Shown: positions 25,893 to 35,762, counted from the first letter of the stretch. The stretch: DNA of 45,783 bases from Flavobacteriaceae bacterium (GCA_947446635.1 CANFHF010000016.1:1-45783), one strand, 5' to 3'. Numbers and translations: made by a program. Notes: a model not told the origin generated them from the letters alone.

Positions 25893-27422
25893 ATGCGTAC
25901 TTTAATTGTAGTTTTTTTTATTGGAATACTTATTTCTCTTAGTTCGTGTCGAACTGATTTTGAAACCGTAGCTAGTACTGGAGATTTAGAGTTTTCAAAA
26001 GATACTGTTTATTTGGATACCGTTTTTACAAATATTGGCTCTAGTACCTATAACCTAAAAGTGTACAATAAAAGCAATAAAGACATTACTATACCGAGTA
26101 TTAAACTAGGTAATGGATTAAGTTCAAAATACCGAATGACAATTGACGGAATGCAAGGGAATCAAGGAAAAGATTTCAACAACGTGACGCTTTTAGCTAA
26201 AGATAGTTTGTATATTTTTATAGAAACAACCGCAAATATAGCAGATGCCAATCCAACTGACTTTCTTTATACCGACCAAATCCAATTTGACAGTGGTGCA
26301 AATTTTCAAAAAGTAGAATTAGTGACCCTTATTCAAGATGCGGTTTTTCTCTATCCAAAACGTTTCAACGATGGTACCACCGAAACACTTGTAATTGGAG
26401 AGGAATCCGTTTATGGTTTCTTATTAGATGAAAATGATTCTATAAATGGGAATGAACTCCAATTCACAAACCAAAAACCCTATGTTATTTATGGTTACGC
26501 CGCCGTTCCTTCGGAAAAAACAGTAACATTTGAACCCGGCTCTAGAGTTCATTTTCATGCCGATTCCGGTCTAATTGTAGGAAATACTGCTTCAATAATT
26601 GTAAACGGAACGTTATCCTCAACTGACAAACTAGAGAATGAAGTGATTTTTGAAGGTGACCGATTAGAACCCGAGTTTTCTGATGTTTCAGGACAATGGG
26701 GGACCATTTGGCTTACCGATGGTAGCACAAATAATCATTTCAATCATTTGACAATTAAAAATGCAACTATTGGCTTACTGATTCAAAATAACGATAACAC
26801 GACGGTACAAATAAAAAACACTCAAATTTACAACTGCTCTAGTTATGGTATTTTAGCACAAACTGCCAAAATTAATGGAGAAAATATGGTGATTAATAAT
26901 GCCGGAGAAGCCAGTTTGGCTTGTGCTTATGGGGGCGATTATAAATTTACCCATTGTACATTTAATAACAATTGGAATAGTTCTAGTCAAGTAGCTGTTT
27001 TGGTCAACAATTTTTATTTAGGAGCTAATCCCGAAGTGAAGGCTTTGACAGCTGCAACATTCAATAATTGTATTATTCATGGTTCGTATTCAAACGAAAT
27101 GATTTTAAATAAAAAGACAGGCGCTGCGTTCGAATACCAATTTAACAATTGTCTTATAAAGTTCGATATGACTTTAGATCAATACTTCAATAATCCTGAA
27201 TATCAATTTAATACAGATCCAAATCATTATAAAAACATCATTCTAAATAAAGACCCTAAATTCTTGAATGTTACCCAAAACCTATTCAATATTGACGATA
27301 GTTCTGCGGCTTTTGCAAAAGGAGATCCGAATCACCTAATACCCTTAGATATTATAGGTAATACTAGAACTTTACCTCCAGATTTAGGTGCTTATCAAAA
27401 CATTTCGTTTCCAAAAAAATAA
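25893..27422 (+). CDS. Lipoprotein with right-handed beta-helix repeats
   Basis: The 509-residue protein has a lipoprotein signal with Cys19 (LISLSSC). It continues with an Ig-like or anchor-type beta-sandwich (about residues 30-155, containing YLDTVFTNIGSSTYNLKVYN). From about residue 215 it shows repeating short beta strands with asparagine ladders (NNTTVQIKNTQIYNCSSYGIL and similar), typical of a parallel beta-helix. No catalytic residues of pectate lyases are evident. It is probably a surface or periplasmic protein binding or processing glycans, but the function is not known. It is followed closely by purL, which has its own promoter. Confidence 0.85.
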   Translation: MRTLIVVFFIGILISLSSCRTDFETVASTGDLEFSKDTVYLDTVFTNIGSSTYNLKVYNKSNKDITIPSIKLGNGLSSKYRMTIDGMQGNQGKDFNNVTLLAKDSLYIFIETTANIADANPTDFLYTDQIQFDSGANFQKVELVTLIQDAVFLYPKRFNDGTTETLVIGEESVYGFLLDENDSINGNELQFTNQKPYVIYGYAAVPSEKTVTFEPGSRVHFHADSGLIVGNTASIIVNGTLSSTDKLENEVIFEGDRLEPEFSDVSGQWGTIWLTDGSTNNHFNHLTIKNATIGLLIQNNDNTTVQIKNTQIYNCSSYGILAQTAKINGENMVINNAGEASLACAYGGDYKFTHCTFNNNWNSSSQVAVLVNNFYLGANPEVKALTAATFNNCIIHGSYSNEMILNKKTGAAFEYQFNNCLIKFDMTLDQYFNNPEYQFNTDPNHYKNIILNKDPKFLNVTQNLFNIDDSSAAFAKGDPNHLIPLDIIGNTRTLPPDLGAYQNISFPKK

Positions 27423-27445
27423 TTATACTGTTAGTTATTGTATTT

Positions 27446-27477
27446 TTTGCTCTTACTAACTTTTTAAACTAAATTTG
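27446..27477 (+). promoter_or_regulatory. Bacteroidota-type promoter of purL
   Basis: TTTG (27446-27449), a 20-nt spacer and TAAATTTG (27470-27477) match the -33/-7 consensus. Transcription would start about 22 nt before the purL ATG. Confidence 0.75.
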
Positions 27478-27506
27478 CAAAAACAAAAATTAACTACTCT
27501 AACATA

Positions 27507-30500
27507 ATGATTCATTTCTTTGAAAACCAAAGCAAAACGGTATACGTAGTACAAACGCAAAACCTACTTTCGGATCAAGACATTTCAAAAATCAACTGGC
27601 TTTTTGCCAACTCCAATAAAATAGAAAAATCCGTATTGACGGATTTTTTTGTTGGTCCTCGTGCCACTATGGTTACCCCATGGAGCACAAATGCTGTGGA
27701 AATTACCCAAAATATGGGGGTTTCAGGAATCATTCGAATTGAAGAATTTCATAAAGCTTCGGATGATTCTTTTGATTTTGATCCAATGCTTTCGCAAAAA
27801 TATACGGAATTAAATCAGGACATTTTCACGATTCACATCCAGCCCGAAGCCATTTTGGATATTGATGATATAGCAGCTTACAACAAATCGGAAGGGTTGT
27901 CTTTAAGTTCTGATGAAGTAGAATATTTAGATAATTTATCAATTAAATTAGGTAGAAAACTAACCGATTCTGAAATTTTTGCTTTCTCACAAGCCAATTC
28001 AGAGCATTGTCGTCACAAGATTTTCAACGGAACTTTTGTGATTGACGGAGTGGAAAAAGAAACGTCACTTTTCAAATTAATAAAGAAAACATCACAGGAA
28101 AATCCGAACGATATTGTTTCTGCTTACAAAGACAATGTGGCATTTGTAAAAGGACCACGTGTGCAACAATTCGCTCCAAAAACCGCCGATAAACCTGATT
28201 TTTATGAAATCAAAGAATTTGATTCGGTTATTTCCATAAAAGCAGAAACACATAATTTCCCAACTACGGTAGAACCTTTCAACGGAGCTGCAACAGGTTC
28301 TGGAGGAGAAATTCGGGATCGTTTAGCAGGCGGACAAGGTTCATTACCAATGGCAGGAACTGCAGTTTATATGACTTCGTATTCTAGATTAGAAAAAAAT
28401 AGAAAATGGGAAGATGCCGTTGCCGAAAGAAAATGGTTGTATCAAACGCCGATGGATATTTTGATAAAAGCATCGAATGGAGCTTCTGATTTTGGAAATA
28501 AATTTGGACAACCCTTGATTACGGGTTCGATTCTGACTTTCGAACACGAAGAAAACAACCGCAAGTTGGGTTACGATAAAGTAATCATGCAAGCGGGCGG
28601 AATTGGTTACGGAAAATTAGATCAAGCCATCAAACATAAACCACAAGAAGGTGATAAAATCGTAATACTTGGTGGAGAAAATTATAGAATTGGAATGGGA
28701 GGAGCGGCTGTTTCTTCTGCCGATACTGGAGCGATGAGTTCTGGAATCGAGTTGAATGCGGTGCAACGTTCGAACCCTGAAATGCAAAAACGGACTGCCA
28801 ACGCCATTCGTGGTTTGGTAGAAAGCGACCATAATCCAATTGTTTCGATTCACGATCATGGAGCTGGTGGACATTTAAATTGTCTTTCGGAATTGGTGGA
28901 AGAAACAGGAGGCTTAATTGATTTGGATAAATTGCCCGTGGGTGACCCTACGCTTTCGGCAAAAGAAATTATTGGAAACGAATCTCAAGAACGAATGGGA
29001 TTGGTTATTGGTAAAAAAGACATTGCTATTTTACAACGAATTACCGACAGAGAACGCGCTCCAATGTACCAAGTGGGTGACGTAACTGGCGATCATCGTT
29101 TTACTTTTGAGTCAAAATCGACTGGTGCAAAACCGATGGATTATGCTTTGGAAGATTTCTTCGGAAGCTCTCCAAAAGTGGTGATGACCGATAAAACTAT
29201 CGATAGAAAATATTCCGATTTAGAATATTCAAACCAAAATATTCCGACTTATTTAGATCAAGTATTGCAACTAGAAGCTGTGGCTTGTAAAGATTGGTTA
29301 ACTAATAAGGTAGACCGTTGTGTTGGTGGTAAAGTGGCCAAACAACAATGTGCAGGATCGTTGCAATTGCCATTGAACAATTGTGGAGTGGTTGCATTAG
29401 ATTATTTAGGAAAAGAAGGAATTGCCACTTCCATTGGGCATTCGCCAATTGCTTCCTTAATTGATCCCGTAGCAGGAACAAGAACAGCCATCGCCGAAGC
29501 CTTATCGAATATTGTTTGGGCACCAATAAAAAATGGATTGAAAGGAATTTCATTATCTGCTAACTGGATGTGGGCTTGTAAAAACGAAGGCGAAGATGCT
29601 CGTTTATATTCTGCCGTTGAAGCGTGTTCGGATTTTGCCATCGAATTAGGGATTAATATTCCAACCGGGAAAGATTCACTTTCGATGAAACAAAAATATC
29701 CAAACGACGAAGTAATTGCGCCGGGAACGGTAATTATTTCAGCTGGTGGAAATTGCACTGATATTAGAAAAGTGGTAGAACCCGTTTTACAAAAAGAAGG
29801 TGGTTCTATTTATTATATCAATCTGTCACAAGATGAATTCAGATTAGGAGGTTCATCATTTTCTCAAATTTTGAATACAATTGGAAACGATGCGCCAACT
29901 ATTAAAGATGCTACTTTTTTCAAAAAAGCATTTAATACCATTCAAGAATTAATTTTAGAAGACAACATTCTTGCAGGACATGACATAGGAAGTGGTGGTT
30001 TGATAACGACTTTATTAGAAATGTGTTTTGCCGATGTGAATTTGGGCGCTAAAATTGATTTCTCTGTATTTGAAGAAAAAGATTTGGTTAAAATATTATT
30101 TTCTGAAAATATAGGTATTGTTATTCAAGCTAAAGATAATTCTTCTTTTGAAAAGAAATTAAATACAAATGGAGTTGAATTCTTTAAATTAGGAGAAGTT
30201 ACTCCAAATAATTCATTACAAATAACGCACAACTCACAACTTACAACCTATAACATTTCTGAGTTGCGTGACGTTTGGTTTAAAACATCTTTCCTACTCG
30301 ACCAAAAACAAGCTAAAAACGGAATGGCAAAAGCACGTTTCGACAATTATAAAAATCAAGCTTTAAACTATACTTTTCTAGCTCATTTTACAGGAAAAGC
30401 ACCAGTTATTGATAATTCAAAACCTCGTCCGAAAGCAGCTATTATTCGGGAAAAAGGAAGCAATTCCGAGCGTGAAATGGCTAATGCTATGTACTTGGCA

Positions 30501-31172
30501 GGATTTGATGTAAAAGACGTTCACATGACCGATTTGATTTCGGGACGTGAAAACCTAGAAGATATTCAGTTTATTGGAGCGGTTGGAGGATTCTCAAATT
30601 CCGATGTTTTAGGCTCTGCCAAAGGTTGGGCCGGAGCATTTTTATACAACGAAAAAGCAAGAACTGCCTTAGACAATTTCTTTAAAAGAGAAGATACGTT
30701 GTCTGTCGGAATTTGTAATGGCTGTCAATTACTTATGGAATTAGAAAAAATTAATCCAGAACACGAAGTGCACGGAAAAATGCTGCATAATGACAGTCAC
30801 AAACACGAAAGTATTTTCACATCGGTAACGATTCAAGAAAATAATTCGGTGATGCTTTCTACATTGGCTGGAAGTACTTTAGGCGTTTGGGTTTCGCACG
30901 GAGAAGGAAAATTTAACTTACCAGAACCAGAAGAAAACTACAACATTGTTGGTAAATATGCTTACGAAAGTTACCCAGCAAATCCGAATGGTTCGGATTA
31001 TAATACGGCGATGATGAGTGATACAACAGGACGCCATTTGGTTATGATGCCACACATTGAGCGTTCGACTTTTCAATGGAACTGGGCGAATTATCCAAAA
31101 GACAGAAACGATGAAGTTTCGCCTTGGCATGAAGCTTTTGTGAATGCTCGATTGTGGATTGAAAAATTATAA
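27507..31172 (+). CDS. purL: Phosphoribosylformylglycinamidine synthase
   Basis: The 1221-residue protein is the large single-chain form of FGAM synthase and catalyses the fourth step of purine synthesis (FGAR, glutamine and ATP to FGAM). It has an N-terminal PurS-like region, a linker with the SEHCRHKIFNG motif (near residue 165), and two AIRS-type synthetase halves (GEIRDRLAGGQGS near 275; GHDIGSGGLITTLLEM near 825). A C-terminal class I glutaminase has the nucleophile Cys1070 in GICNGCQLL and the end PHIERSTFQW. The length is close to other Bacteroidota PurL proteins and somewhat shorter than the E. coli enzyme. It stands alone. Confidence 0.98.
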   Translation: MIHFFENQSKTVYVVQTQNLLSDQDISKINWLFANSNKIEKSVLTDFFVGPRATMVTPWSTNAVEITQNMGVSGIIRIEEFHKASDDSFDFDPMLSQKYTELNQDIFTIHIQPEAILDIDDIAAYNKSEGLSLSSDEVEYLDNLSIKLGRKLTDSEIFAFSQANSEHCRHKIFNGTFVIDGVEKETSLFKLIKKTSQENPNDIVSAYKDNVAFVKGPRVQQFAPKTADKPDFYEIKEFDSVISIKAETHNFPTTVEPFNGAATGSGGEIRDRLAGGQGSLPMAGTAVYMTSYSRLEKNRKWEDAVAERKWLYQTPMDILIKASNGASDFGNKFGQPLITGSILTFEHEENNRKLGYDKVIMQAGGIGYGKLDQAIKHKPQEGDKIVILGGENYRIGMGGAAVSSADTGAMSSGIELNAVQRSNPEMQKRTANAIRGLVESDHNPIVSIHDHGAGGHLNCLSELVEETGGLIDLDKLPVGDPTLSAKEIIGNESQERMGLVIGKKDIAILQRITDRERAPMYQVGDVTGDHRFTFESKSTGAKPMDYALEDFFGSSPKVVMTDKTIDRKYSDLEYSNQNIPTYLDQVLQLEAVACKDWLTNKVDRCVGGKVAKQQCAGSLQLPLNNCGVVALDYLGKEGIATSIGHSPIASLIDPVAGTRTAIAEALSNIVWAPIKNGLKGISLSANWMWACKNEGEDARLYSAVEACSDFAIELGINIPTGKDSLSMKQKYPNDEVIAPGTVIISAGGNCTDIRKVVEPVLQKEGGSIYYINLSQDEFRLGGSSFSQILNTIGNDAPTIKDATFFKKAFNTIQELILEDNILAGHDIGSGGLITTLLEMCFADVNLGAKIDFSVFEEKDLVKILFSENIGIVIQAKDNSSFEKKLNTNGVEFFKLGEVTPNNSLQITHNSQLTTYNISELRDVWFKTSFLLDQKQAKNGMAKARFDNYKNQALNYTFLAHFTGKAPVIDNSKPRPKAAIIREKGSNSEREMANAMYLAGFDVKDVHMTDLISGRENLEDIQFIGAVGGFSNSDVLGSAKGWAGAFLYNEKARTALDNFFKREDTLSVGICNGCQLLMELEKINPEHEVHGKMLHNDSHKHESIFTSVTIQENNSVMLSTLAGSTLGVWVSHGEGKFNLPEPEENYNIVGKYAYESYPANPNGSDYNTAMMSDTTGRHLVMMPHIERSTFQWNWANYPKDRNDEVSPWHEAFVNARLWIEKL

Positions 31173-31200
31173 TTAGAAATATTTAATGCGTAAAAAAAAA

Positions 31201-31791
31201 TCACTTCTTCTCTCCAGCTAATTGTTTTCTGCTTTTATAGACTTTTAAATATTCCCCTTTGGGTTTTCCATCATCAAAAGAACTCCATTTTACCAAAGTT
31301 CTTACCCCACTTCTCGCCTCTTCGTTGGTAAAATTTTCGTATTCTATTCGATAAATAGCCGAATACATTTCAGCGCGACCCGTTCCATGGTAACAGTGAA
31401 TAAGCACTGGATAATTTGACTTGTCATCCATTATTTTGGTAAAAATCAAAATGTTTTTTTGATTTGGAACTTGCTCTGAAGGGTTGCTGAAATAATTTAC
31501 ACCTTTAATTTTCACAACTGCGTTTCTCTCTGCTTGTAATTCACTTGGTTTTTCGGGATTTAAAATCAAATCATTAGTGCCCGGCATACGCAAATCAATA
31601 ATCGATTTGATATGGTATTTTTTGATATAATCAGCAATTTCATCTGGCGGAATTACACCGGATTTATAGACTTTCCCTTCGGTAATAGTTTCAAAATTAT
31701 GATTGATATTCATATCATAAACGTAGTTTCCTACAAGTATCGATACAATCGCAAGTATTGAAAAACTTATTATTTTTATATTTTTGGTCAT
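31201..31791 (-). CDS. Membrane-anchored dual-specificity/tyrosine phosphatase-like protein
   Basis: The 196-residue protein has one N-terminal transmembrane segment (about residues 6-24) and an extracytoplasmic phosphatase domain. The P-loop HCYHGTGR places the nucleophile at Cys133 and the phosphate-binding arginine at Arg139. A SIIDLR motif lies near residue 63. This resembles the DSP/PTP-like phosphatases that act on lipids, inositol phosphates or phosphotyrosine. It starts 21 nt after the end of an LtaS-like gene on the same strand, so it may dephosphorylate a lipid-linked or polymer-linked product of that enzyme. Substrate and location are inference. Confidence 0.85.
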   Translation of the reverse strand: MTKNIKIISFSILAIVSILVGNYVYDMNINHNFETITEGKVYKSGVIPPDEIADYIKKYHIKSIIDLRMPGTNDLILNPEKPSELQAERNAVVKIKGVNYFSNPSEQVPNQKNILIFTKIMDDKSNYPVLIHCYHGTGRAEMYSAIYRIEYENFTNEEARSGVRTLVKWSSFDDGKPKGEYLKVYKSRKQLAGEKK

Positions 31792-31812
31792 ATTGAACTA
31801 TTGAAATTAATA

Positions 31813-33744
31813 TTATTTGGCGTACAGTTTTTTGTCCACAACTCGATCCATATAATCTTGGATAAAAGCTTTGCAACACAATTCTATTTCATCCATCTCT
31901 GAATTTTTGTTTTTAATTAAATTATTTTTCAACGCTTTGTCATTTTTATCATAAAAACCAAGAGCATCTTTTCCATCAAAAGTACAAATATAATTTCCTT
32001 TCATAAACTGGTAAATACTACCAGTAGAATTAATTACAAAAGGTTCACTCGTTTTTTTATCAAATAAACTTCTACCCCAACTTCTAAATGGTTTTTTGTA
32101 TCCAATCATATCCAAAACCGTTGGGTAAATATCGATTTGTTGGGCTAAATCATCATCAATTCCAACATATTTACTGTTGGGTTTATAAATAATAATTGGA
32201 ACCGCAAATCTATTTATAGGCTTTTGATATTCATCATAATAGATTTGATTACAGTGATCTGCAACCAAAACAAAAATAGTATTAGAAAACCAAGGCTGTT
32301 TTTTGGCTTCAGTAAAAAATAGTTTTAAAGCAAAATCCGTGTACTCGGCACATTTATGAATGGGAACATTACCTTCCTTAAATCTATTTTTATATTTATC
32401 AGGAACAATATAAGGTTCATGGGAAGAAACGGTGAAAATAGTAGCGAAAAATGGGGCTTTCTTTTTGTCTAAAGTGTTTTTCATAAATTGAAAAAAAGGT
32501 TCATCCCAAATTCCCCAATAGCCGTCAAACTGTGAATCGTCATTAAATTCCGTTCTTCCATAATAGTGTTCAATACCTAGAATTTTTCCGAAACCTAAAA
32601 ACCCCATAGACCCATTAGCCGCCCCGTGAAAAAAAGAGGTGTCATACCCTTCTCCTTTCAAGGTGGAAACCAGCGATTCAATTTTTTGTTTTGGGTAGGG
32701 CGAAGACGTAAAAGCATCTTTAAACGAGGGAATCCCCGCTAAAACAGAGGACATTCCGTGAATGGATTGTCGACCATTGGCATATGCATTGGTGAAAATC
32801 ATGCTGTGCTGAGACAAGGAATCCAAAAATGGAGCATGGCTTTTATAACTGGGAATATTCGACTTTTTATTAAATGCTCCAATGTACTCTCGACCATAAC
32901 TTTCCATAATAAAAACAACTACATTGGGTTTTGTTTCTGGATTATTATGGTATTGTTTTATAGGTTGAATTTTTTCTAAAATTAATTTTTCATTTACTCC
33001 AGCATAATTTGTTTTTTGAAAACCATTGGTAAACAGTGTTCTGAAAATTGCAAAAGGAGTATTAAGCACAATATCAGAATGAACGATGTTTCTTACATGA
33101 CGACTAGCGTCCAAAAGATTAATTGGTCGGGTGGATTTTTTGAAATCACCCCCTCGTATTCCGCCAATTATAAATGCAACTATAGCCAAAAACCCAAAGG
33201 CGGAAAATCCAAAATAATGAAGTTTTTTGGTTGGTATTGAAAACCGAACTTCAACCTTTTTGTATAAATAAACCCAAAGTGTCGAAAAGAAAATAAAAAG
33301 CAAGGGAACATGCCAGTAATCAACCAAAAAACTTAAAAATAAACGGGTTTTATTGGTTTCATGCTTCACAACATCAATTGCTACAATAGTCGTTCGTGCA
33401 AAAGTATATTTATAATAAATAAAATCGAGGAAATTCGTAGCATAAGCCAATAAGTTTGTGCCAAAATATAGATAAAACAAAAACTTTTGATAACCTGCAT
33501 TCGTATTCTTGAAAAAAGGCAATACCGAAAGTAGAATAAAAATCAGATTTACATACAAAATTGCTGCGGTGTCAAATGCCAAACCATAATAGCAAAGAGC
33601 TATAAAATCTGAAACCGAATCAACTCTGAGTAAATTAATATTATAAAGATAAAATAGAATTCGGGCAATGGTATAAAAAATATAAGCTAAAGCCAATCTG
33701 TAAAAAAGAACTTTATATTCATTTAGGCGCAAGTGTTTGTGCAT
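31813..33744 (-). CDS. LTA synthase family membrane sulfatase-fold transferase
   Basis: The 643-residue protein has about five N-terminal membrane segments (residues about 15-195) and a large extracytoplasmic sulfatase/phosphatase-fold domain. Metal-binding positions seen in LtaS and EptA-type enzymes are present: Glu281 in FIMESYG, His442 in SSHEPY and Asp496-His497 in VADHC. The nucleophile position is Ser327 in NGRQSIHGMSS, where staphylococcal LtaS has threonine. Such enzymes move phosphoglycerol or phosphoethanolamine from a phospholipid to a glycan or lipid acceptor. Gram-negative Bacteroidota lack classical lipoteichoic acid, so the acceptor is unknown. It forms an operon with the phosphatase gene and is divergent from an acyl-CoA ligase. 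Confidence 0.9.
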   Translation of the reverse strand: MHKHLRLNEYKVLFYRLALAYIFYTIARILFYLYNINLLRVDSVSDFIALCYYGLAFDTAAILYVNLIFILLSVLPFFKNTNAGYQKFLFYLYFGTNLLAYATNFLDFIYYKYTFARTTIVAIDVVKHETNKTRLFLSFLVDYWHVPLLFIFFSTLWVYLYKKVEVRFSIPTKKLHYFGFSAFGFLAIVAFIIGGIRGGDFKKSTRPINLLDASRHVRNIVHSDIVLNTPFAIFRTLFTNGFQKTNYAGVNEKLILEKIQPIKQYHNNPETKPNVVVFIMESYGREYIGAFNKKSNIPSYKSHAPFLDSLSQHSMIFTNAYANGRQSIHGMSSVLAGIPSFKDAFTSSPYPKQKIESLVSTLKGEGYDTSFFHGAANGSMGFLGFGKILGIEHYYGRTEFNDDSQFDGYWGIWDEPFFQFMKNTLDKKKAPFFATIFTVSSHEPYIVPDKYKNRFKEGNVPIHKCAEYTDFALKLFFTEAKKQPWFSNTIFVLVADHCNQIYYDEYQKPINRFAVPIIIYKPNSKYVGIDDDLAQQIDIYPTVLDMIGYKKPFRSWGRSLFDKKTSEPFVINSTGSIYQFMKGNYICTFDGKDALGFYDKNDKALKNNLIKNKNSEMDEIELCCKAFIQDYMDRVVDKKLYAK

Positions 33745-33765
33745 TTTATTATTTTTTAATTATCG

Positions 33766-33773
33766 CAAAGATA
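33766..33773 (-). promoter_or_regulatory. Candidate -7 box for the LtaS-like/phosphatase operon
   Basis: The minus strand reads TATCTTTG, an exact TAnnTTTG match, 21 nt before the ATG at 33744. No TTTG is seen at the -33 position. Confidence 0.45.
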
Positions 33774-33844
33774 TTATAATTAATCTACTAGGTATTGTTA
33801 AATAAATCAAAAATCCATTACTTTAGGCAAGTATTAAAAATTAA

Positions 33845-33859
33845 AATTGGTGACCAATT
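33845..33859. promoter_or_regulatory. Perfect palindrome upstream of the acyl-CoA ligase gene
   Basis: AATTGGTGACCAATT has perfect 7-nt arms around a central G, centred about 47 nt before the ligase ATG and in the divergent promoter region. The symmetry suggests an operator for a dimeric regulator. It does not match the MarR palindrome at 35731-35760, so a different regulator would be involved. Confidence 0.45.
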
Positions 33860-33898
33860 ATTAATTACTTAATTTGCATTAATTAACCATATCATAAA

Positions 33899-35680
33899 AT
33901 GACAGAAATCACCAGATTATTTGATTTCCCTTATTATCAGCTAGAGAAATTTAATTCTATTTTAGATGCATTAGTTACAAAGCAAAATGGAACTTGGATA
34001 AAAACTTCTACTCAAGAATATATTGCTAAAGCAAATGCCATTTCAAGGGCACTTCTTAGAATTGGCGTGCAAAAAAATGATAAAATAGCGGTTATTTCAT
34101 CAAACAACAGAACCGAATGGAATATAACAGATATAGGAATATTGCAAACTGGCGCTCAAAATGTGCCGATATACCCAACGATTTCTGAAGATGATTACGA
34201 GTATATCCTAAATCATTCCGAAGCTATTTATTGTTTTATTTCTGATATTGAAGTCTTTAGAAAAATTAATCTGATTCGAAATAAAGTTCCAAAACTAAAA
34301 GAAGTTTATTCATTTAATGAAATTGAAGGATGCTTAAATTGGACTGAATTATTAGAATTAGGAAAAGATACAAGCAACCAAGACGTTGTTGAAGATAGAA
34401 AAAATGGCGTTAAAACAGAAGATTTAGCAACCATAATTTATACTTCTGGAACAACTGGAAAACCAAAAGGCGTAATGCTTTCTCATCAAAATATTGTTTC
34501 AAATGTATTGGATAGTGCGCCAAGAATTCCTTTTACCGCTGGAAATAGTCGTGCTTTAAGTTTTCTACCTATATGCCACATTTTCGAAAGAATGATATTG
34601 TATTTATACCAATATTATGGCGTATCTGTATATTTTGGCGAATCTATAGAAAAAATTAGTGATAACATTAAAGAAGTAAAACCAACAGTAATGACAGCTG
34701 TACCAAGACTTCTTGAGAAAGTATACGATAAAATTTATGCAAAAGGATTGGAATTAACCGGAATTAAAAAAGCACTTTTCTTTTGGGCAATAGATTTAGG
34801 ATTACGATTTGAACCTTACGGAAAAAATGGATCTTGGTATGAATTCCAACTTAAAATCGCTAGAAAATTAATTTTCAGTAAATGGAAAGAAGGGCTTGGT
34901 GGAAACTTAGATTTGATTGTTTCTGGAAGCGCTGCATTACAACCAAGATTAGCTCGAGTATTTGCTGCAGCTGAAATTCCAGTTATGGAAGGATATGGAT
35001 TGACTGAAACTTCTCCCGTAATTACGGTAAATGATATGAGAAATTTTGGTTTCAAAGTCGGTACCGTTGGAAAAGTTATCGATAATATAACGGTTAAAAT
35101 AGCTGAAGATGGTGAAATTCTTTGCAAAGGTCCGAACGTAATGATGGGATATTTTAAAGATGAAAAATTAACAAGTGAAGTAATTATGGATGGATATTTC
35201 CATACAGGCGACATTGGTTTTTTTGATGAAGAAGGTTTTCTGAAAATTACAGATCGGAAAAAAGAAATGTTTAAAACATCAGGTGGAAAATATATTGCAC
35301 CGCAATTGATAGAAAACACAATGAAACAATCCCGTTTTATTGAGCAAATTATGGTTATTGGAGATGGTGAAAAAATGCCAGGTGCTTTTATTCAACCCAA
35401 TTTTGAGTTCGTAAAAGAATGGGCAAAAATTCATAAATTAAATATTGGAACTACAAACGAAGCAATTGTTTCAAATCCTAAAGTAATTGAACGAATCCAG
35501 GAAGAGATAACCGAATTAAATGAAAAATTTGGAAATTGGGAAAAAATTAAACGCTTTGAATTGACTCCAGATTTATGGACAATTGATGGAGGTCACCTCA
35601 CTCCTACCTTAAAATTAAAGCGAAAAATAGTACTCGAAAAATACAAACATCTTTACAGTAAGATTTACGGACAGTCATAA
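33899..35680 (+). CDS. Long-chain acyl-CoA synthetase (AMP-forming)
   Basis: The 593-residue protein is an ANL-superfamily adenylating enzyme with the P-loop-like motif IIYTSGTTGKPKGVM at about residues 179-193, EGYGLTETSP, YFHTGDIGFFDEEGFLKITDRKKEMFKTSGGKY and a C-terminal lysine-containing domain. It activates fatty acids with ATP and CoA, a FadD-type role. It precedes the MarR-fadN-fadA-fadE operon on the same strand but is separated from it by a strong terminator, so it is regulated separately. Its N-terminus resembles the long-chain ligases of Bacteroidota that lack a membrane anchor. Confidence 0.93.
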   Translation: MTEITRLFDFPYYQLEKFNSILDALVTKQNGTWIKTSTQEYIAKANAISRALLRIGVQKNDKIAVISSNNRTEWNITDIGILQTGAQNVPIYPTISEDDYEYILNHSEAIYCFISDIEVFRKINLIRNKVPKLKEVYSFNEIEGCLNWTELLELGKDTSNQDVVEDRKNGVKTEDLATIIYTSGTTGKPKGVMLSHQNIVSNVLDSAPRIPFTAGNSRALSFLPICHIFERMILYLYQYYGVSVYFGESIEKISDNIKEVKPTVMTAVPRLLEKVYDKIYAKGLELTGIKKALFFWAIDLGLRFEPYGKNGSWYEFQLKIARKLIFSKWKEGLGGNLDLIVSGSAALQPRLARVFAAAEIPVMEGYGLTETSPVITVNDMRNFGFKVGTVGKVIDNITVKIAEDGEILCKGPNVMMGYFKDEKLTSEVIMDGYFHTGDIGFFDEEGFLKITDRKKEMFKTSGGKYIAPQLIENTMKQSRFIEQIMVIGDGEKMPGAFIQPNFEFVKEWAKIHKLNIGTTNEAIVSNPKVIERIQEEITELNEKFGNWEKIKRFELTPDLWTIDGGHLTPTLKLKRKIVLEKYKHLYSKIYGQS

Positions 35681-35681
35681 T

Positions 35682-35714
35682 AAAAAAACTCCTCGAATTT
35701 GAGGAGTTTTTTTT
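35682..35714 (+). terminator. Rho-independent terminator after the acyl-CoA ligase gene
   Basis: AAAAAAACTCCTC (35682-35694) pairs perfectly with the following GAGGAG plus T-run (35701-35713) around a 6-nt loop and ends in eight T. It starts directly after the ligase stop codon and separates that transcript from the MarR operon. Confidence 0.92.
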
Positions 35715-35730
35715 GTTTTAAAATAAACAT

Positions 35731-35760
35731 AAAAAATGGTATGCGTGCATACTATTTTTT
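35731..35760. promoter_or_regulatory. 30-bp palindrome, probable MarR operator
   Basis: Two 14-nt arms (35731-35744 and 35747-35760) match with a single mismatch around a central GT. The core is GTATGCGTGCATAC. It lies directly upstream of a -7 box and covers the place of the -33 element, so a bound dimer would block RNA polymerase. The first gene after it encodes a MarR regulator, the usual arrangement for autorepression. Confidence 0.75.
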
Positions 35761-35762
35761 AT

